Source of the DNA: Streptomyces plumbidurans
GTDB taxonomy: Bacteria; Actinomycetota; Actinomycetes; Streptomycetales; Streptomycetaceae
Direction of reading: 5' to 3'
Length of the DNA stretch: 64,000 nucleotides
NCBI RefSeq assembly: GCF_019857225.1
Contig: NZ_JAFJSY010000005.1
Location: forward strand, 40,240-104,239
Positions 42,643 to 51,499 of the stretch are shown here, in pieces. The notes below the pieces were generated by a model. That model worked only from the letters and a program-made list of their open reading frames with translations, did not search any database and had not been told where the DNA came from. Within the stretch, counting starts at the first letter, position 1; each line of letters starts with the position of its first letter. A program made the position numbers and the translations under genes.

Positions 42643-43368
42643 ATGGGTGACAGCCCCAGCTGGACGGCCGCGCCTTCGGCGGCCCAACGGGCCCGGTCGG
42701 TGCTCGCCACCGCCTGGTCCTGCGCGGTGACCGCGGACGGCGGCCGCGAGGAACTCGTCGGTGCGCACACCGTGGACCAGGACGGTCGGGTGCTGCTGGA
42801 GGTGCCCGAGGACAGCGCGCTGCTCGCCGCCGCGATCTGCGCGCCGCGCGGAGAGCCGCACGCGGTGCTGGAGTTCGCCGACGTCGCGCCCGTCCCGGTC
42901 AGAGACCGTATCCGGGCCAGGCTCTGGCTCGCGGGGTACTTCGTGCCCGAGGACGGTCGACTCGCGTTCCGGGCCACCAGGATCGTGCTGCGCCAGTCGT
43001 CCGGCGCGGTGGTCGTCGACCTCGACGACTTCGCCGCCGCCGAGCCCGACCCGCTCGCACTCGCCGAGGCCCACCTGCTGACGCATCTCGCGGACTGCCA
43101 TCCCGACGCCGTCGAACGGCTCACCCGGCTCGTCGACCACGCCAGCCTGCACGGCGCGGTCCGCGTCCAGCCCCTCGCCGTCGACCGGCACGGACTGACC
43201 CTGCGCATCGAGCGCAACCGCGCCGACGGCGACGTACGACTGCCGTTCCACACTCCCGCCGACGACGTCGCGCAGCTCACCGAGCGCATGCACGCCCTGC
43301 TCGCGCAGGCCGGCGCCGCGTCCTGCCCACGCCCCCTACAGCGGCAGCGCACAGACCGCGACGGGTGA
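42643..43368 (+). CDS. DUF2470 domain protein, iron-regulated (heme/siderophore-related)
   Basis: A 241-aa protein with an N-terminal split-barrel-like part ('ARSVLATAWSCAVTADGGREELVGAHTVDQDGRVLLEVPEDSALLAAAICAPRGEPHAVLEFADVAPVPVRDRIRARLWLAGYF') and a C-terminal DUF2470 domain ('LLTHLADCHPDAVERLTRLVD'). This pairing is like HugZ-type heme-degrading or heme-binding proteins. The iron box directly upstream supports a role in iron acquisition, perhaps heme iron release. No catalytic proof is visible. The 3' end overlaps the convergent lactonase gene by 33 bp. Confidence 0.85.
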   Translation: MGDSPSWTAAPSAAQRARSVLATAWSCAVTADGGREELVGAHTVDQDGRVLLEVPEDSALLAAAICAPRGEPHAVLEFADVAPVPVRDRIRARLWLAGYFVPEDGRLAFRATRIVLRQSSGAVVVDLDDFAAAEPDPLALAEAHLLTHLADCHPDAVERLTRLVDHASLHGAVRVQPLAVDRHGLTLRIERNRADGDVRLPFHTPADDVAQLTERMHALLAQAGAASCPRPLQRQRTDRDG

Positions 43369-44544
43369 GGCGAACGGCTCGCCCGCGAGCCGCAGTTCAC
43401 CGTTGCCGGCATCGACCTGGAAGACACTGACGGTGCCGGACTTCTGGTTCGCCGCGAACAGCAGCGTCCCGTCCGGGGAGAAGGCGATCTGGCGCGGGAA
43501 GTCACCGGACACCGGCACCGTGTCGAGCAGCCTGAGTTGCGCTCTGTCCGCCTCGACGGCGTAGCGCGCGAGGCTGTTGTGGCCGCGGTTGGCGAGATAG
43601 GCGTACGAGCCGTCCGCGGTCACCAGGATCTGCGCCGGGTAGTTGGTGCCCGAACCGGAGCCCGTGGGCTGCGGCTCGCCGATCGTCAGGCCGCCGGTGG
43701 TGGAGTCGTACGTGCAGACCGTGACGGTGTCGTCGACCTCGTTGGCCAGATAGGCGTACCGCCCGCCGGGGTGGAAGGTGAGATGGCGCGGACCCGCGCC
43801 CGGCCGGGTGTGCGCCTGCGCGACCTCGGTGAGCGTGCCGCGGCGCTCGTCGAGCCGGTAGGTGTAGACGGTGTCCGTGCCCAGGTCCACGGCGAGTACG
43901 TGGCCGCCGTCCGGGGCGGTGATGAACTGGTGGGCGTGCGGGCCCTGTTGGCCGGGGCCGGGCGCGGGTGTCGAGTGCTTGACCACGTCGGTTCGTTCGC
44001 CGAGCGCGCCCGAGCCGTCGATCGGGTGCACTGCCACGCTGCCCGACGTGTAGTTGGCGCTGAGCAGCCAATTGCCGCTCGGGTGCACGGACAGATGGCA
44101 GGGTCCCGCCCCGCCGGTGCTCCGCGAGCCCAGAATCGCGCGGTCGGCGAGACGGACGGCGGTGACGGCGCCGTCGTCCTGCTCGTCCACCGCGTACAGC
44201 GTGCGGCCGTCCGGGTGGAGCGCGAGATACGACGGGTCGGCGACCCCGGTGAGGACTCCGGTGCCGGTGATGCTCCCGCTCGTCGGGTCGTACGTGGCGA
44301 GGCCGATGCCTTTGCCGCCGCCCTCGACCGAGGTGTACGTGCCGAGGTACAGCGGGCGAGGTGCCGTGGCGTGCGGTTGAGGGTCGGCGGGCGTGGCCCG
44401 GTCGGGGTTCGTGGCGCCGTGGCCGGGCTCGGGCCGGGGCGGTGCGGGAGCCGGCAGTGCCGTGACCGCGGCCGCGCCCCCGAGCGCGCCGACGAAGCGG
44501 CGCCTGCTCCAGCCGCCGCTCGCCGCTCCAGCACCACTGCCCAT
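43336..44544 (-). CDS. Secreted lactonase-family seven-bladed beta-propeller protein
   Basis: A 402-aa protein of the lactonase (6-phosphogluconolactonase-like, PgL) family. It has a Tat signal ('SRRRFVGALGGAAAVTAL') and an Ala/Pro-rich linker, then repeats with 'YLALHPDGRTLYAV', 'CHLSVHPSGNWLLSANYTSGSVAV', 'HLTFHPGGRYAYLANE' and 'QIAFSPDGTLLFAANQ'. Export makes cytosolic 6-phosphogluconolactonase activity unlikely; an extracellular lactone hydrolysis or carbohydrate-related role fits better. The catalytic role is inferred from family only. Confidence 0.87.
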   Translation of the reverse strand: MGSGAGAASGGWSRRRFVGALGGAAAVTALPAPAPPRPEPGHGATNPDRATPADPQPHATAPRPLYLGTYTSVEGGGKGIGLATYDPTSGSITGTGVLTGVADPSYLALHPDGRTLYAVDEQDDGAVTAVRLADRAILGSRSTGGAGPCHLSVHPSGNWLLSANYTSGSVAVHPIDGSGALGERTDVVKHSTPAPGPGQQGPHAHQFITAPDGGHVLAVDLGTDTVYTYRLDERRGTLTEVAQAHTRPGAGPRHLTFHPGGRYAYLANEVDDTVTVCTYDSTTGGLTIGEPQPTGSGSGTNYPAQILVTADGSYAYLANRGHNSLARYAVEADRAQLRLLDTVPVSGDFPRQIAFSPDGTLLFAANQKSGTVSVFQVDAGNGELRLAGEPFASPVAVCALPL

Positions 44545-44671
44545 GTCCGCACCTCACGTGGTCGCTCGTCCCGTTCGTGACAAGCCACCATCGCGCGGGC
44601 CAAGGGGTGCAGGCAAGACCGGCAACAGGCGTTGCGCACCGTGCAATGAAGAAACGCGTCCGTCGGCGTCC

Positions 44672-45943
44672 TCAGTCGGAACCCTCGGCGCTCCCGGACC
44701 GGTTCCGGCGCAGTACGTCCGGCACGCGGAGCCGGTCGGAGTCGCGCAGCCCCTCCCGCACCCTGGTCAGCCGCCGCAGGCGCTCGCGCTGTTCGCGGGA
44801 GGTGCGGTCCAGCTCCTCGAAGAGGCGGCGCGAACGGTGCTCGGTGTCCATCTCGTCGATGATGCGGTTCACCTCGGTCAGCACCGCGCCGTACAGCTGC
44901 CAGCTCCTGGCGTCGCGCTGGACCTCCTCAAGGAGCAGCTGGGCCAGCTTGTCGCGGGTGGCCGCGGCCTGCCGCAGCTCGGCGGCGAGCCGGGACTCCG
45001 CCGACTCGGCGCTGGCGGTGACATGACTGGTCACCAGCACCGCGAAGCTCACCACGGCGTCGGCGATCTCCGACAGCAGCTGCTCCACGGCGGCACCCGT
45101 CGCGGGCGCGAACAGCCGCTCGGGCTCGCGTTCCTTGGCGAGGTCGGTGAGGGTGCGCGCCAGCACCCGCAGCACGACCGTGCAGATCTCCAGCGTGTCC
45201 AGGCCCGTCCGCAGCACCACCCGGTGCAGCAGACCCTCGCTCACGCGCGGATTGAGCCGCAGACTGTCCTCGGCCTGCCTCAGGGCCGCGTCCACCTCGA
45301 CGATGTCGTGGTCGAGCCGGCGCGCCTCGTACAGCCGCTGCGTGGCCCGTTCGACGGGCGTGCGGCCCGAGGCCTCCTCGCCCATGCGCAGCATCAGCTG
45401 CCGCACCCGCCGGGCCAGTCCCTCGATCGACTCGCCCGCCTCGTCCACCCAGACGGGCGGCGCGAACAGCAGATTGCAGCCGAAGCCGACCACCGCGCCG
45501 ATCAGCGTCTCCACCACCCGCGCCCAGGCCGTGTCCCCGACGGTCGTGACGCCGAGCACCAGCATCGCGCTGATCGCCACCTCGGGCACGTACTCGTCGA
45601 CCCGCACCAGGCGCCCGACCGCCAGCGAGGCCACGATCAGCAGGGCCAGGCTCCACCAGGTCAGACCGACGAGCAGGGAGAAGGCGATGGCGACCAGGAC
45701 GCCCGCCACCACCGCGTTCACCCGGCGGATGCCGTTGGTGAGGGTGGCGTACAGGGTGACCTGGACGACGAGCAGCGCGGTCAGCGGGGCGGTGAGGGGG
45801 GCCGCCTCGGGGCTGAGACGCAGAGCCACGACGTAGGCGATCGTCGCCGCCGCGGCGGACCGCAGCGTCTGTACGACCACCGGGTCCCGGCGCAGCTTCA
45901 CAAAGCGCACGAGGGACGCCGCCCACTCACGTACATGTCGCAT
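44672..45943 (-). CDS. FUSC-family (fusaric acid/aromatic acid exporter-like) membrane protein
   Basis: A 423-aa protein. The N-terminal half has about six membrane segments ('LRSAAAATIAYVVALRLS', 'APLTALLVVQVTLYATL', 'VNAVVAGVLVAIAFSLLVG', 'SLALLIVASLAVGRLV', 'VAISAMLVLGVTTVG', 'VVETLIGAVVGFGCNLLFAPPVW') and 'RRVNAVVAG' as in FUSC/aromatic-acid exporters. The C-terminal half is a long helical cytoplasmic domain. Possibly exports aromatic acids or acts in membrane stress. No operon partners; 44545-44671 upstream of the lactonase start is non-coding. Confidence 0.85.
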   Translation of the reverse strand: MRHVREWAASLVRFVKLRRDPVVVQTLRSAAAATIAYVVALRLSPEAAPLTAPLTALLVVQVTLYATLTNGIRRVNAVVAGVLVAIAFSLLVGLTWWSLALLIVASLAVGRLVRVDEYVPEVAISAMLVLGVTTVGDTAWARVVETLIGAVVGFGCNLLFAPPVWVDEAGESIEGLARRVRQLMLRMGEEASGRTPVERATQRLYEARRLDHDIVEVDAALRQAEDSLRLNPRVSEGLLHRVVLRTGLDTLEICTVVLRVLARTLTDLAKEREPERLFAPATGAAVEQLLSEIADAVVSFAVLVTSHVTASAESAESRLAAELRQAAATRDKLAQLLLEEVQRDARSWQLYGAVLTEVNRIIDEMDTEHRSRRLFEELDRTSREQRERLRRLTRVREGLRDSDRLRVPDVLRRNRSGSAEGSD

Positions 45944-46071
45944 TCTCGGGCCGTACTCCTTCCACGGGCGTATCGGACACAGCCGTCCCGGCTGTCATTG
46001 AGGACCGTAACTGACCGCAAGGGAACCTGGATTGTCGGTGTCGGTCGAAGGTGACAGAAGGGGGAGCGGAC

Positions 46072-46665
46072 ATGGGGAACACCCAGGGCATCGAGGTTCT
46101 CACGCTTGCGCACGGATATCTCGGCACGGCGGTCGCCGGTGTCCCGCGGTCGGCGTGGGGAGCGCCGACGCCGTGCACCGAGTGGACGGTGCGGCAGGTT
46201 CTCCATCACGCGCGGATCGATCAGCAGGGCTACGGCCTCGCGATCACCGGCGGACGCCCGGACTCCGACCCGTTCCACCCGGCCGACGCCCTCGACGGTG
46301 ACCCGGCGGCGGAACTCGACACGGTGCTGCGCGCGGTGGCGGACGCGTACGCGGGGCTGCCCGCCGACGCCGATCGGGTGCCCACGCCGCTGGGACCGCT
46401 GCCCCTGCCGTTCGCCGCCGCGGCGGCCGCCATGGACGCGGCCGTGCACGCCTGGGACATCGCGGTGGCGACCGGCCAGGACCGGCCGCTGCCGACCGAG
46501 CCGGCCGAGGGGATCCGGCCGGTGGCCGAGCACCTCGTCGACCACCTCCGCGACGCCCACCAGGTCTTCGCGCCCGCGCGGCCGACCGCGCCGGACTACG
46601 ACAGCGCCGAGACCCTGCTCGCCTTCCTCGGCCGCGACCCGCACTGGACGCCCCCGGCCTCCTGA
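46072..46665 (+). CDS. TIGR03086 family metal-binding protein (DinB/maleylpyruvate isomerase N-like)
   Basis: A 197-aa four-helix-bundle protein of the mycothiol-dependent maleylpyruvate isomerase N-terminal type: 'TPCTEWTVRQVLHHARIDQQGY' (metal His), 'AMDAAVHAWDIAVATGQD' (His, Asp). Such proteins are metal-dependent, often mycothiol-linked transferases; the substrate is unknown. The ATG at 46072 has GGGGGAGCG upstream. The 3' end overlaps the next convergent gene by 70 bp. Confidence 0.85.
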   Translation: MGNTQGIEVLTLAHGYLGTAVAGVPRSAWGAPTPCTEWTVRQVLHHARIDQQGYGLAITGGRPDSDPFHPADALDGDPAAELDTVLRAVADAYAGLPADADRVPTPLGPLPLPFAAAAAAMDAAVHAWDIAVATGQDRPLPTEPAEGIRPVAEHLVDHLRDAHQVFAPARPTAPDYDSAETLLAFLGRDPHWTPPAS

Positions 46666-47678
46666 CGCGCACGGTGCAGCGCACCCGTGACGACGACCAG
46701 CAGACACAGTCCGATCAACCAGTTCGTCACGGCCGCGAACTGGTTGACGACGAAGTTGAAGGCCTGCCCGGCCGGCAGGTCCACCAGGAGCGAGGCACGG
46801 AGCAGGCCGAGGCCGCGCACCCGGTCACGGCGCAGCCGCACCACCCCGGCCACGGCCGGCGCCAGCATCACGGCCGAACACCCGACCAGCCCCGTCACGG
46901 CACCCCACTCCGGTTCGTGCCGCAGCCGCCCGGCCGCCAGATCACGGCCCACGCCGAAGAGGAGGGCGGCGCCCTGCAGCAGGGTCCAGGTGAGCGCGAC
47001 CCACAGCGTGGCAGGATGCGCGACCGACGCCGAGACGGCCGCACGGGCGCGGACGGCGGCGGCCCGCAGCACCCCCGGCACCCGCACCCGACTCCGCTCA
47101 GGCGCCGTCTCCACGCACTCCAGCAACCGCACCAGTGCCACGTCCACGGGCCGCGTCGAACCCGCCAGCATCCCCAGCGCCGAACGGCGTTGAGCGTCGG
47201 TCAGCCCCGATACGACACCGGTGAGCGCGGTGTCGGCGGCGCGAGCCGTCCGTGCCCGCTCGTCCCGTGCCTCGCCACGCGGTACCAGCCACCGGTTCAG
47301 GACCACCAGGGCGACGAAGGCCAGATAGATCAGCCCGGCAGCCGGCCGGTAGAGATAGCCGCCGCCGTCGCTGACCACCTTGCCGATCTCGTCGATGAAC
47401 AGCCCGAAGCCCACCCCACCCGCCACCGCACCGCACAGCCGCGCCCGGCGGCCGAGGAACGCCAGCCGCACCACGAGCCCGGCTGCCATCAGCAGTCCGC
47501 CCCACAGCATGTGCGCGATGTGCAGTCCGGTGCCGTGACCGCCGAGCTTCGGATAGCCGGTGCTCGCCAGGAGCCGGCGTGTGAGGAGAACGGTGGCGAT
47601 GCCCGAGAGCAGGAACAGCCGCAGATCGGCGCCGACCGTAGCCGTGCGGGCGGGGCCGCCGTGCCGCCGAGTAGTCAT
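46596..47678 (-). CDS. Hypothetical multi-pass membrane protein
   Basis: A 360-aa membrane protein with about eight hydrophobic segments ('LRLFLLSGIATVLLTRRLL', 'IAHMLWGGLLMAAGLVVRLAFL', 'LCGAVAGGVGFGLFIDEIG', 'AAGLIYLAFVALVVLNRWL', then near the C-terminus 'LWVALTWTLLQGAALLFGVG', 'GAVTGLVGCSAVMLAPAVAGV', 'WLIGLCLLVVVTGAL') around a cytoplasmic middle part with conserved 'GFGLFIDEIGKVVSDGGGYLYRPA'. This resembles an unnamed actinobacterial family. ATG 47678 is used; ATG 47687 is also in frame. The gene overlaps the preceding convergent gene by 70 bp. Confidence 0.78.
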   Translation of the reverse strand: MTTRRHGGPARTATVGADLRLFLLSGIATVLLTRRLLASTGYPKLGGHGTGLHIAHMLWGGLLMAAGLVVRLAFLGRRARLCGAVAGGVGFGLFIDEIGKVVSDGGGYLYRPAAGLIYLAFVALVVLNRWLVPRGEARDERARTARAADTALTGVVSGLTDAQRRSALGMLAGSTRPVDVALVRLLECVETAPERSRVRVPGVLRAAAVRARAAVSASVAHPATLWVALTWTLLQGAALLFGVGRDLAAGRLRHEPEWGAVTGLVGCSAVMLAPAVAGVVRLRRDRVRGLGLLRASLLVDLPAGQAFNFVVNQFAAVTNWLIGLCLLVVVTGALHRARQEAGGVQCGSRPRKASRVSALS

Positions 47679-47812
47679 GCACCGCATGGTCCCTGCCGAA
47701 CACCCCGCCGATCCATGAGGCAAACCCCCGCCCTCACCCCGTGGCTGCCCGTACCCCGGCAGGGAGGCCCACCGGCGGGTCCACGGGCAGCGCGGCCCGC
47801 GAGCCTTGGATC

Positions 47813-48001
47813 ATGAAGGGGCATCGGACCGCCATCGTCCCCATGAAATGGCTGGCGCAGCCGCGAGTGATCCGTACCATCGGCAGCGACCACCCGGACG
47901 GCCCGTAAGACGTCGCCCTCGCCTCCACCCGCGGGGTCCTGATCCACTTCCACCGGGTGACGGCCGCGTCGCTCCGGGACCGTGGGACCGGAAAGGACTG
48001 A
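47813..48001 (+). pseudogene. Possible small gene with an internal TAA (remnant)
   Basis: The frame from ATG 47813 reads 'MKGHRTAIVPMKWLAQPRV...SDHPDGP', hits TAA at 47906-47908 and continues in the same frame as 'DVALASTRGVLIHFHRV...RGTGKD' to TGA at 47999. Third positions are almost all G/C on both sides of the TAA, which looks like one coding frame of 62 codons broken by a nonsense change. It fills most of the otherwise gene-free 330-bp gap 47679-48008. The identity is unknown. Confidence 0.35.
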
Positions 48002-48008
48002 GACAGGC

Positions 48009-48911
48009 GTGGACTTCAGGGGTGTCGGGGCACCGAGGGCGCGGGCGGCGTTGCGGTATGTTGCCGCGCTCTCCGCGGGGCCGGCGGTCGAGCCCGGTGT
48101 TCGGATCACGTTGAACTTCCACCCCGACCGGCTCGTCGGCGGGCTGCCGATCCTCCGGGCGCTCGCCCAGGACGGCTCGTACCACTCGCAGTTCGTCACC
48201 GGCACCAGCAACGGCGGCCTCACCGCGCACCCGGGCGGTGACCGTCACCGCTGGGAGAGCAGGATCTTCGGCGGTGTCTACGACGATGCCGACCCGCACG
48301 ACAGACCCGTGTACGGGGCGCTGAACTTCCGGCACCAAGTGGTCGGCGCGGCACCGCGGTTCGGCTCGTCGCACTTCCGGCTCGGCGCGGACGCCCTCGC
48401 GCGTGCCACCTTCTGCTATCCCGACAGCGCGGCCGAGCCGACCCACTTCGGCATCGCCTCCGGGATGTCCCTGATCGCCCTCGCCGAGGCCGACGAGCAG
48501 GACGCCCTCGACGACTACATCGAGGCCCAGGTCCACGGCGGCGTCCTGCTCGCCACGCACGCGGAGGCGCTCGTCCTGGACGCGAGCTACCGCGGCACAC
48601 CCGTCGAGGCGGCGGCCCGTCTGCTGCCCTGCCCCGTCGAGTGGCACCCTGGCTACCGGCTGACCGTGCCGGAACTGCTGCGCCACGCCGACTTCCGCGG
48701 GCAGGAGTACGTGGAACTGGGCGCCCGGATAGCCCAGGACGGCGTCGTCGATCCGCGGATCATCGGCGACGCGGCCCGCACTGGCTGCTACGAGTTGCAG
48801 GATCTGAAGAAGGTGTGGCACACCCTCGCCCGGTTCGGCGCCCCCGAGGGTGCGGGCACCGCCTATGCGCCGGGCGGCCACACCCCGGGGGTGAGCACGC
48901 CGAGCGCATAG
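48009..48911 (+). CDS. DUF3626 domain-containing protein
   Basis: A 300-aa protein with the hallmark 'VRITLNFHPDRL' near the N-terminus, 'YHSQFVTGTSNGGLTAHPGGDRHRWESRIFGG', 'PVYGALNF' and 'GSSHFRLGADALARATFCYPDSA', and the C-terminal 'EVHGGVLLATHAEALVLDASYRGTPVEAAA'-like region. The family occurs in diverse bacteria; its function is not known to me. The GTG at 48009 is used; GTG 47982 is an in-frame alternative, and both have only weak ribosome sites. The stop lies within the convergent LuxR-type gene (49 bp overlap). Confidence 0.8.
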   Translation: MDFRGVGAPRARAALRYVAALSAGPAVEPGVRITLNFHPDRLVGGLPILRALAQDGSYHSQFVTGTSNGGLTAHPGGDRHRWESRIFGGVYDDADPHDRPVYGALNFRHQVVGAAPRFGSSHFRLGADALARATFCYPDSAAEPTHFGIASGMSLIALAEADEQDALDDYIEAQVHGGVLLATHAEALVLDASYRGTPVEAAARLLPCPVEWHPGYRLTVPELLRHADFRGQEYVELGARIAQDGVVDPRIIGDAARTGCYELQDLKKVWHTLARFGAPEGAGTAYAPGGHTPGVSTPSA

Positions 48912-49486
48912 GCCCGGGCGACCAGTTCGGTGCGGTTCGAGGCCTCCCAGCGCGCCGACAGCCGCCGCAGGTGGTAGGTGACGCCGTCCGTGGTGAGACC
49001 GGTCTCCTTGGCGGCCTTGGCGGTGGTGGCGCCCCCGGCGAGCAGCGCGAGGATGCGGGCCTCCACCGGCGTCACCCGCACAGGCTCCTCGACGAGCGGC
49101 TCGCGCTCGCCCTGCACGCGCAGCATCACCAGCAGGGCGGGCGTGTCCTGCACGCTGTCGCTGACCGGATCGGCCGTCAGCTCCCCGAACCGCTCGGCCC
49201 CGCCCGGCGCCTCCCAGCGCACCGAGACCTGGTACCGCGACCGGTGCCGCAGCCGCAGCGCCTCCGCGATCCGCTCCACCTGGCCGGCCTGCTGCGGCCG
49301 GAACAGCTCCAGCACATCACGGCCGCGCAGCCGCCCCGGCGTCGTACCGCACTCGGCCGCCAACGCGGGATTGGCCAGCAGGACGGCGCCGTACACATCG
49401 CACACGGCGACGGGCACGGCGACCCGGTCGAAGAGCGTGAGGGCACGGTTGCGCCACACCACGGCCTCCGGGCTGCCGTCCTCCAC
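48863..49486 (-). CDS. PAS-LuxR type transcriptional regulator
   Basis: A 207-aa regulator with a single PAS domain ('LTLFDRVAVPVAVCDVYGAVLLANPALAAECGTTPGRLRGRDVLELFRP') and a C-terminal LuxR-type HTH ('VTPVEARILALLAGGATTAKAAKETGLTTDGVTYHLRRLSARWEASNRTELVARAYALGVL'). This layout is that of PimM/PAS-LuxR regulators known from antibiotic clusters, but no cluster is adjacent. The GTG start at 49486 is chosen among several GTGs because GGGAGG lies 5 nt upstream. Confidence 0.87.
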   Translation of the reverse strand: MEDGSPEAVVWRNRALTLFDRVAVPVAVCDVYGAVLLANPALAAECGTTPGRLRGRDVLELFRPQQAGQVERIAEALRLRHRSRYQVSVRWEAPGGAERFGELTADPVSDSVQDTPALLVMLRVQGEREPLVEEPVRVTPVEARILALLAGGATTAKAAKETGLTTDGVTYHLRRLSARWEASNRTELVARAYALGVLTPGVWPPGA

Positions 49487-49587
49487 GCGCACCTCCCGCA
49501 CACACACCTCCCGCACGCGCCTCGCGCGACCTGGCGCGAGGGGCGCACTCCCTGTGCGCCCCACCCATCATGCGGGTCGGCGCGCCG

Positions 49588-51231
49588 CTACACGGTCAGC
49601 CAGACCGCGTGGTCCGGCGCCAGCAGGCCGTCCGGAACCGGTCCACTGGCGAGCAGGACCGAGGTGTGTTCGGGCAGCCGGTACGGCTCGGACGAGAGGT
49701 TGACCACGCACCGAAAGCCGGGGTCGCGGCCGAACGCGAGGACGCCGGCCGGGGCGTCGAGCCAGGTCATGTCGCCGTCGCCGAGCGCGGGATGCTCGCG
49801 GCGCAGGTGCAGGGCGCTGCGGTACAACTCCAGCATCGACTGCTCGTCCCCGGTCTGCACGGCCACGCTGAGGTCCCCCCACAGCGCGGGCTGCGGCAGC
49901 CAGGGCGCGGCCGTCGCACCCTCCGGGCTGAAGCCGTACGGCGCGCTCCTGCCCGACCACGGGATCGGCACCCGGCAGCCGTCGCGCCCCCGGTCGGTGT
50001 GCCCGGACCGCTCCCAGACCGGGTCCTGCAGCACGCTCTCCGGCAGGTCCTCGACCTCCGGCAGCCCGAGCTCCTCACCCTGGTAGACATACGCGCCGCC
50101 GGGCAGCGCGAGCATCAGCAGGGCCGCCGCCCGCGCCCGCCGCGTGCCCAGCTCCAGGTCGAGTGGGCCCTCGGGCCGGTACGTCTCGTTCGCCACCCAG
50201 CGCTTGACCACCGTACGGCCGTAGCGGCTGGCGTGGCGCACGACATCGTGGTTGGAGAGCACCCAGGTCGCCGGAGCACCCACCGCGCCGAGCATCGCGA
50301 GCGAGTCGTCGATCACGGCCCGCAGGTCCTTGGCGTCCCAACCGGACATCAGGAAGTCGAAGTTGAACGCCGTGTGCAGTCCGTCCCGGCGCACGTAGGC
50401 GGCCAGCCGCTCCGGGGTGTCGGCCCAGGCCTCCGCCACGAACGAGCGGTCACCGGGAAACTCGTCGGCCACCCGGCGCCACGCGCGGTAGATGTCGTGC
50501 ACCTCGTCCCGGTCCCAGTGCGGATGGTCGACGTGCCGGCGCCGTCCGTCGGCGGGCCGGTCCGGGCGGGGCGGCAGGTCGGGCAGTTCGGGGTGCTTGA
50601 CCAGGCCGTGCGCCACATCGATGCGGAAGCCGTCCACGCCCCGCCCGAACCAGAAGCGCAGCACGGACTCGAACTCCGCGCGTACTTCCGGGTGTTCCCA
50701 GTTCAGGTCCGGCTGCTCGGGCGCGAACAGGTGCAGATACCACTCGCCGTCGGGCAGCCGCGTCCAGGCCGGGCCGCCGAAGGAGGACACCCAGTCGTTG
50801 GGCGGCTCGGCGCCGCCGGGCCCGCGGCCGCTCCGGAAGACGTAGCGCTCCCGTTCCGGACTTCCGGGTCCGGCCGCCAGCGCCGCCCGGAACCAGGCAT
50901 GTTGGTCGGAGGTGTGGTTCGGCACGATGTCGGGGATGACGCGGATGCCGAACTCGTGCGCTTCCTCGATGAGTTGCTCGGCCTCGGCGACCGTGCCGAA
51001 CAGCGGGTCGATCTCGCGGAAGTCGGCGACGTCGTAACCGTGGTCGGCCATCGGCGACTTGTACCAGGGGTTGATCCAGATCGCGTCGACGCCCAGCCAC
51101 TTGAGATACGGCAGCCGGGAGCGGATGCCGGCGATGTCGCCGACGCCGTCGCCGTTCCCGTCGGCGAAACTGCGGATGTAGACCTGATAGATGACGGCGT
51201 CGCGCCACCAAGGTGCGGTGCTGGTGGACAT
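49588..51231 (-). CDS. GH13 alpha-glucosidase (oligo-1,6-glucosidase/trehalose-6-P hydrolase type)
   Basis: A 547-aa cytoplasmic GH13 enzyme. 'WWRDAVIYQVYIRSFADGNGDGVGDIAGI' opens the barrel, 'DIVPNHTSDQHAWF' is region I, and the catalytic residues are Asp205 ('GFRIDVAHG'), Glu267 ('SFVAEAW') and Asp329 ('WVLSNHDVVRH'). It hydrolyses terminal alpha-glucosidic bonds of short oligosaccharides. It is divergent from a LacI regulator, the usual arrangement of an oligosaccharide-utilisation gene, but no transporter is adjacent. A LacI-type site lies between the two starts. Confidence 0.92.
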   Translation of the reverse strand: MSTSTAPWWRDAVIYQVYIRSFADGNGDGVGDIAGIRSRLPYLKWLGVDAIWINPWYKSPMADHGYDVADFREIDPLFGTVAEAEQLIEEAHEFGIRVIPDIVPNHTSDQHAWFRAALAAGPGSPERERYVFRSGRGPGGAEPPNDWVSSFGGPAWTRLPDGEWYLHLFAPEQPDLNWEHPEVRAEFESVLRFWFGRGVDGFRIDVAHGLVKHPELPDLPPRPDRPADGRRRHVDHPHWDRDEVHDIYRAWRRVADEFPGDRSFVAEAWADTPERLAAYVRRDGLHTAFNFDFLMSGWDAKDLRAVIDDSLAMLGAVGAPATWVLSNHDVVRHASRYGRTVVKRWVANETYRPEGPLDLELGTRRARAAALLMLALPGGAYVYQGEELGLPEVEDLPESVLQDPVWERSGHTDRGRDGCRVPIPWSGRSAPYGFSPEGATAAPWLPQPALWGDLSVAVQTGDEQSMLELYRSALHLRREHPALGDGDMTWLDAPAGVLAFGRDPGFRCVVNLSSEPYRLPEHTSVLLASGPVPDGLLAPDHAVWLTV

Positions 51232-51385
51232 GTCGGTGCCTGCTCCTTGTGGTTCAAGAGGGCTGAAACCGGATCTCTGACTGCGCTGTCACGGCAATCT
51301 CACGAGCATCTGTGCAGTTCAGTACACCTCCTGATGGCTTTCGAAGCCTTCCCCGCATTCTCTGCTCGACTCCATGAGACAACGA

Positions 51386-51398
51386 TTGCAAGCTTTGA
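51386..51398. promoter_or_regulatory. LacI-type operator candidate between GH13 and LacI genes
   Basis: TTGCAAGCTTTGA (51386-51398) has the TTGCAAG...CTTT form of Streptomyces maltose/alpha-glucoside LacI sites. A GGCTT-TCG-AAGCC inverted repeat lies at 51336-51348. The 268-bp gap 51232-51499 contains no gene. Confidence 0.5.
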
Positions 51399-51499
51399 GG
51401 ACCGCGCGCCACGCGTCAATGCGTTACGCGCGGGTAGCCCCATGGCAGCGCTGTCACGAGACCCTGAGCAGGTCTGTACGCCTGTGCTAGCGTCCGCCC

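Noticed and set aside
46032..46054. Third TTGTCRGTG match (TTGTCGGTG at 46032)
   Set aside because: At the required N8 spacing the sequence is AGGTGA, not TANNNT, and the downstream gene has a normal ribosome site.
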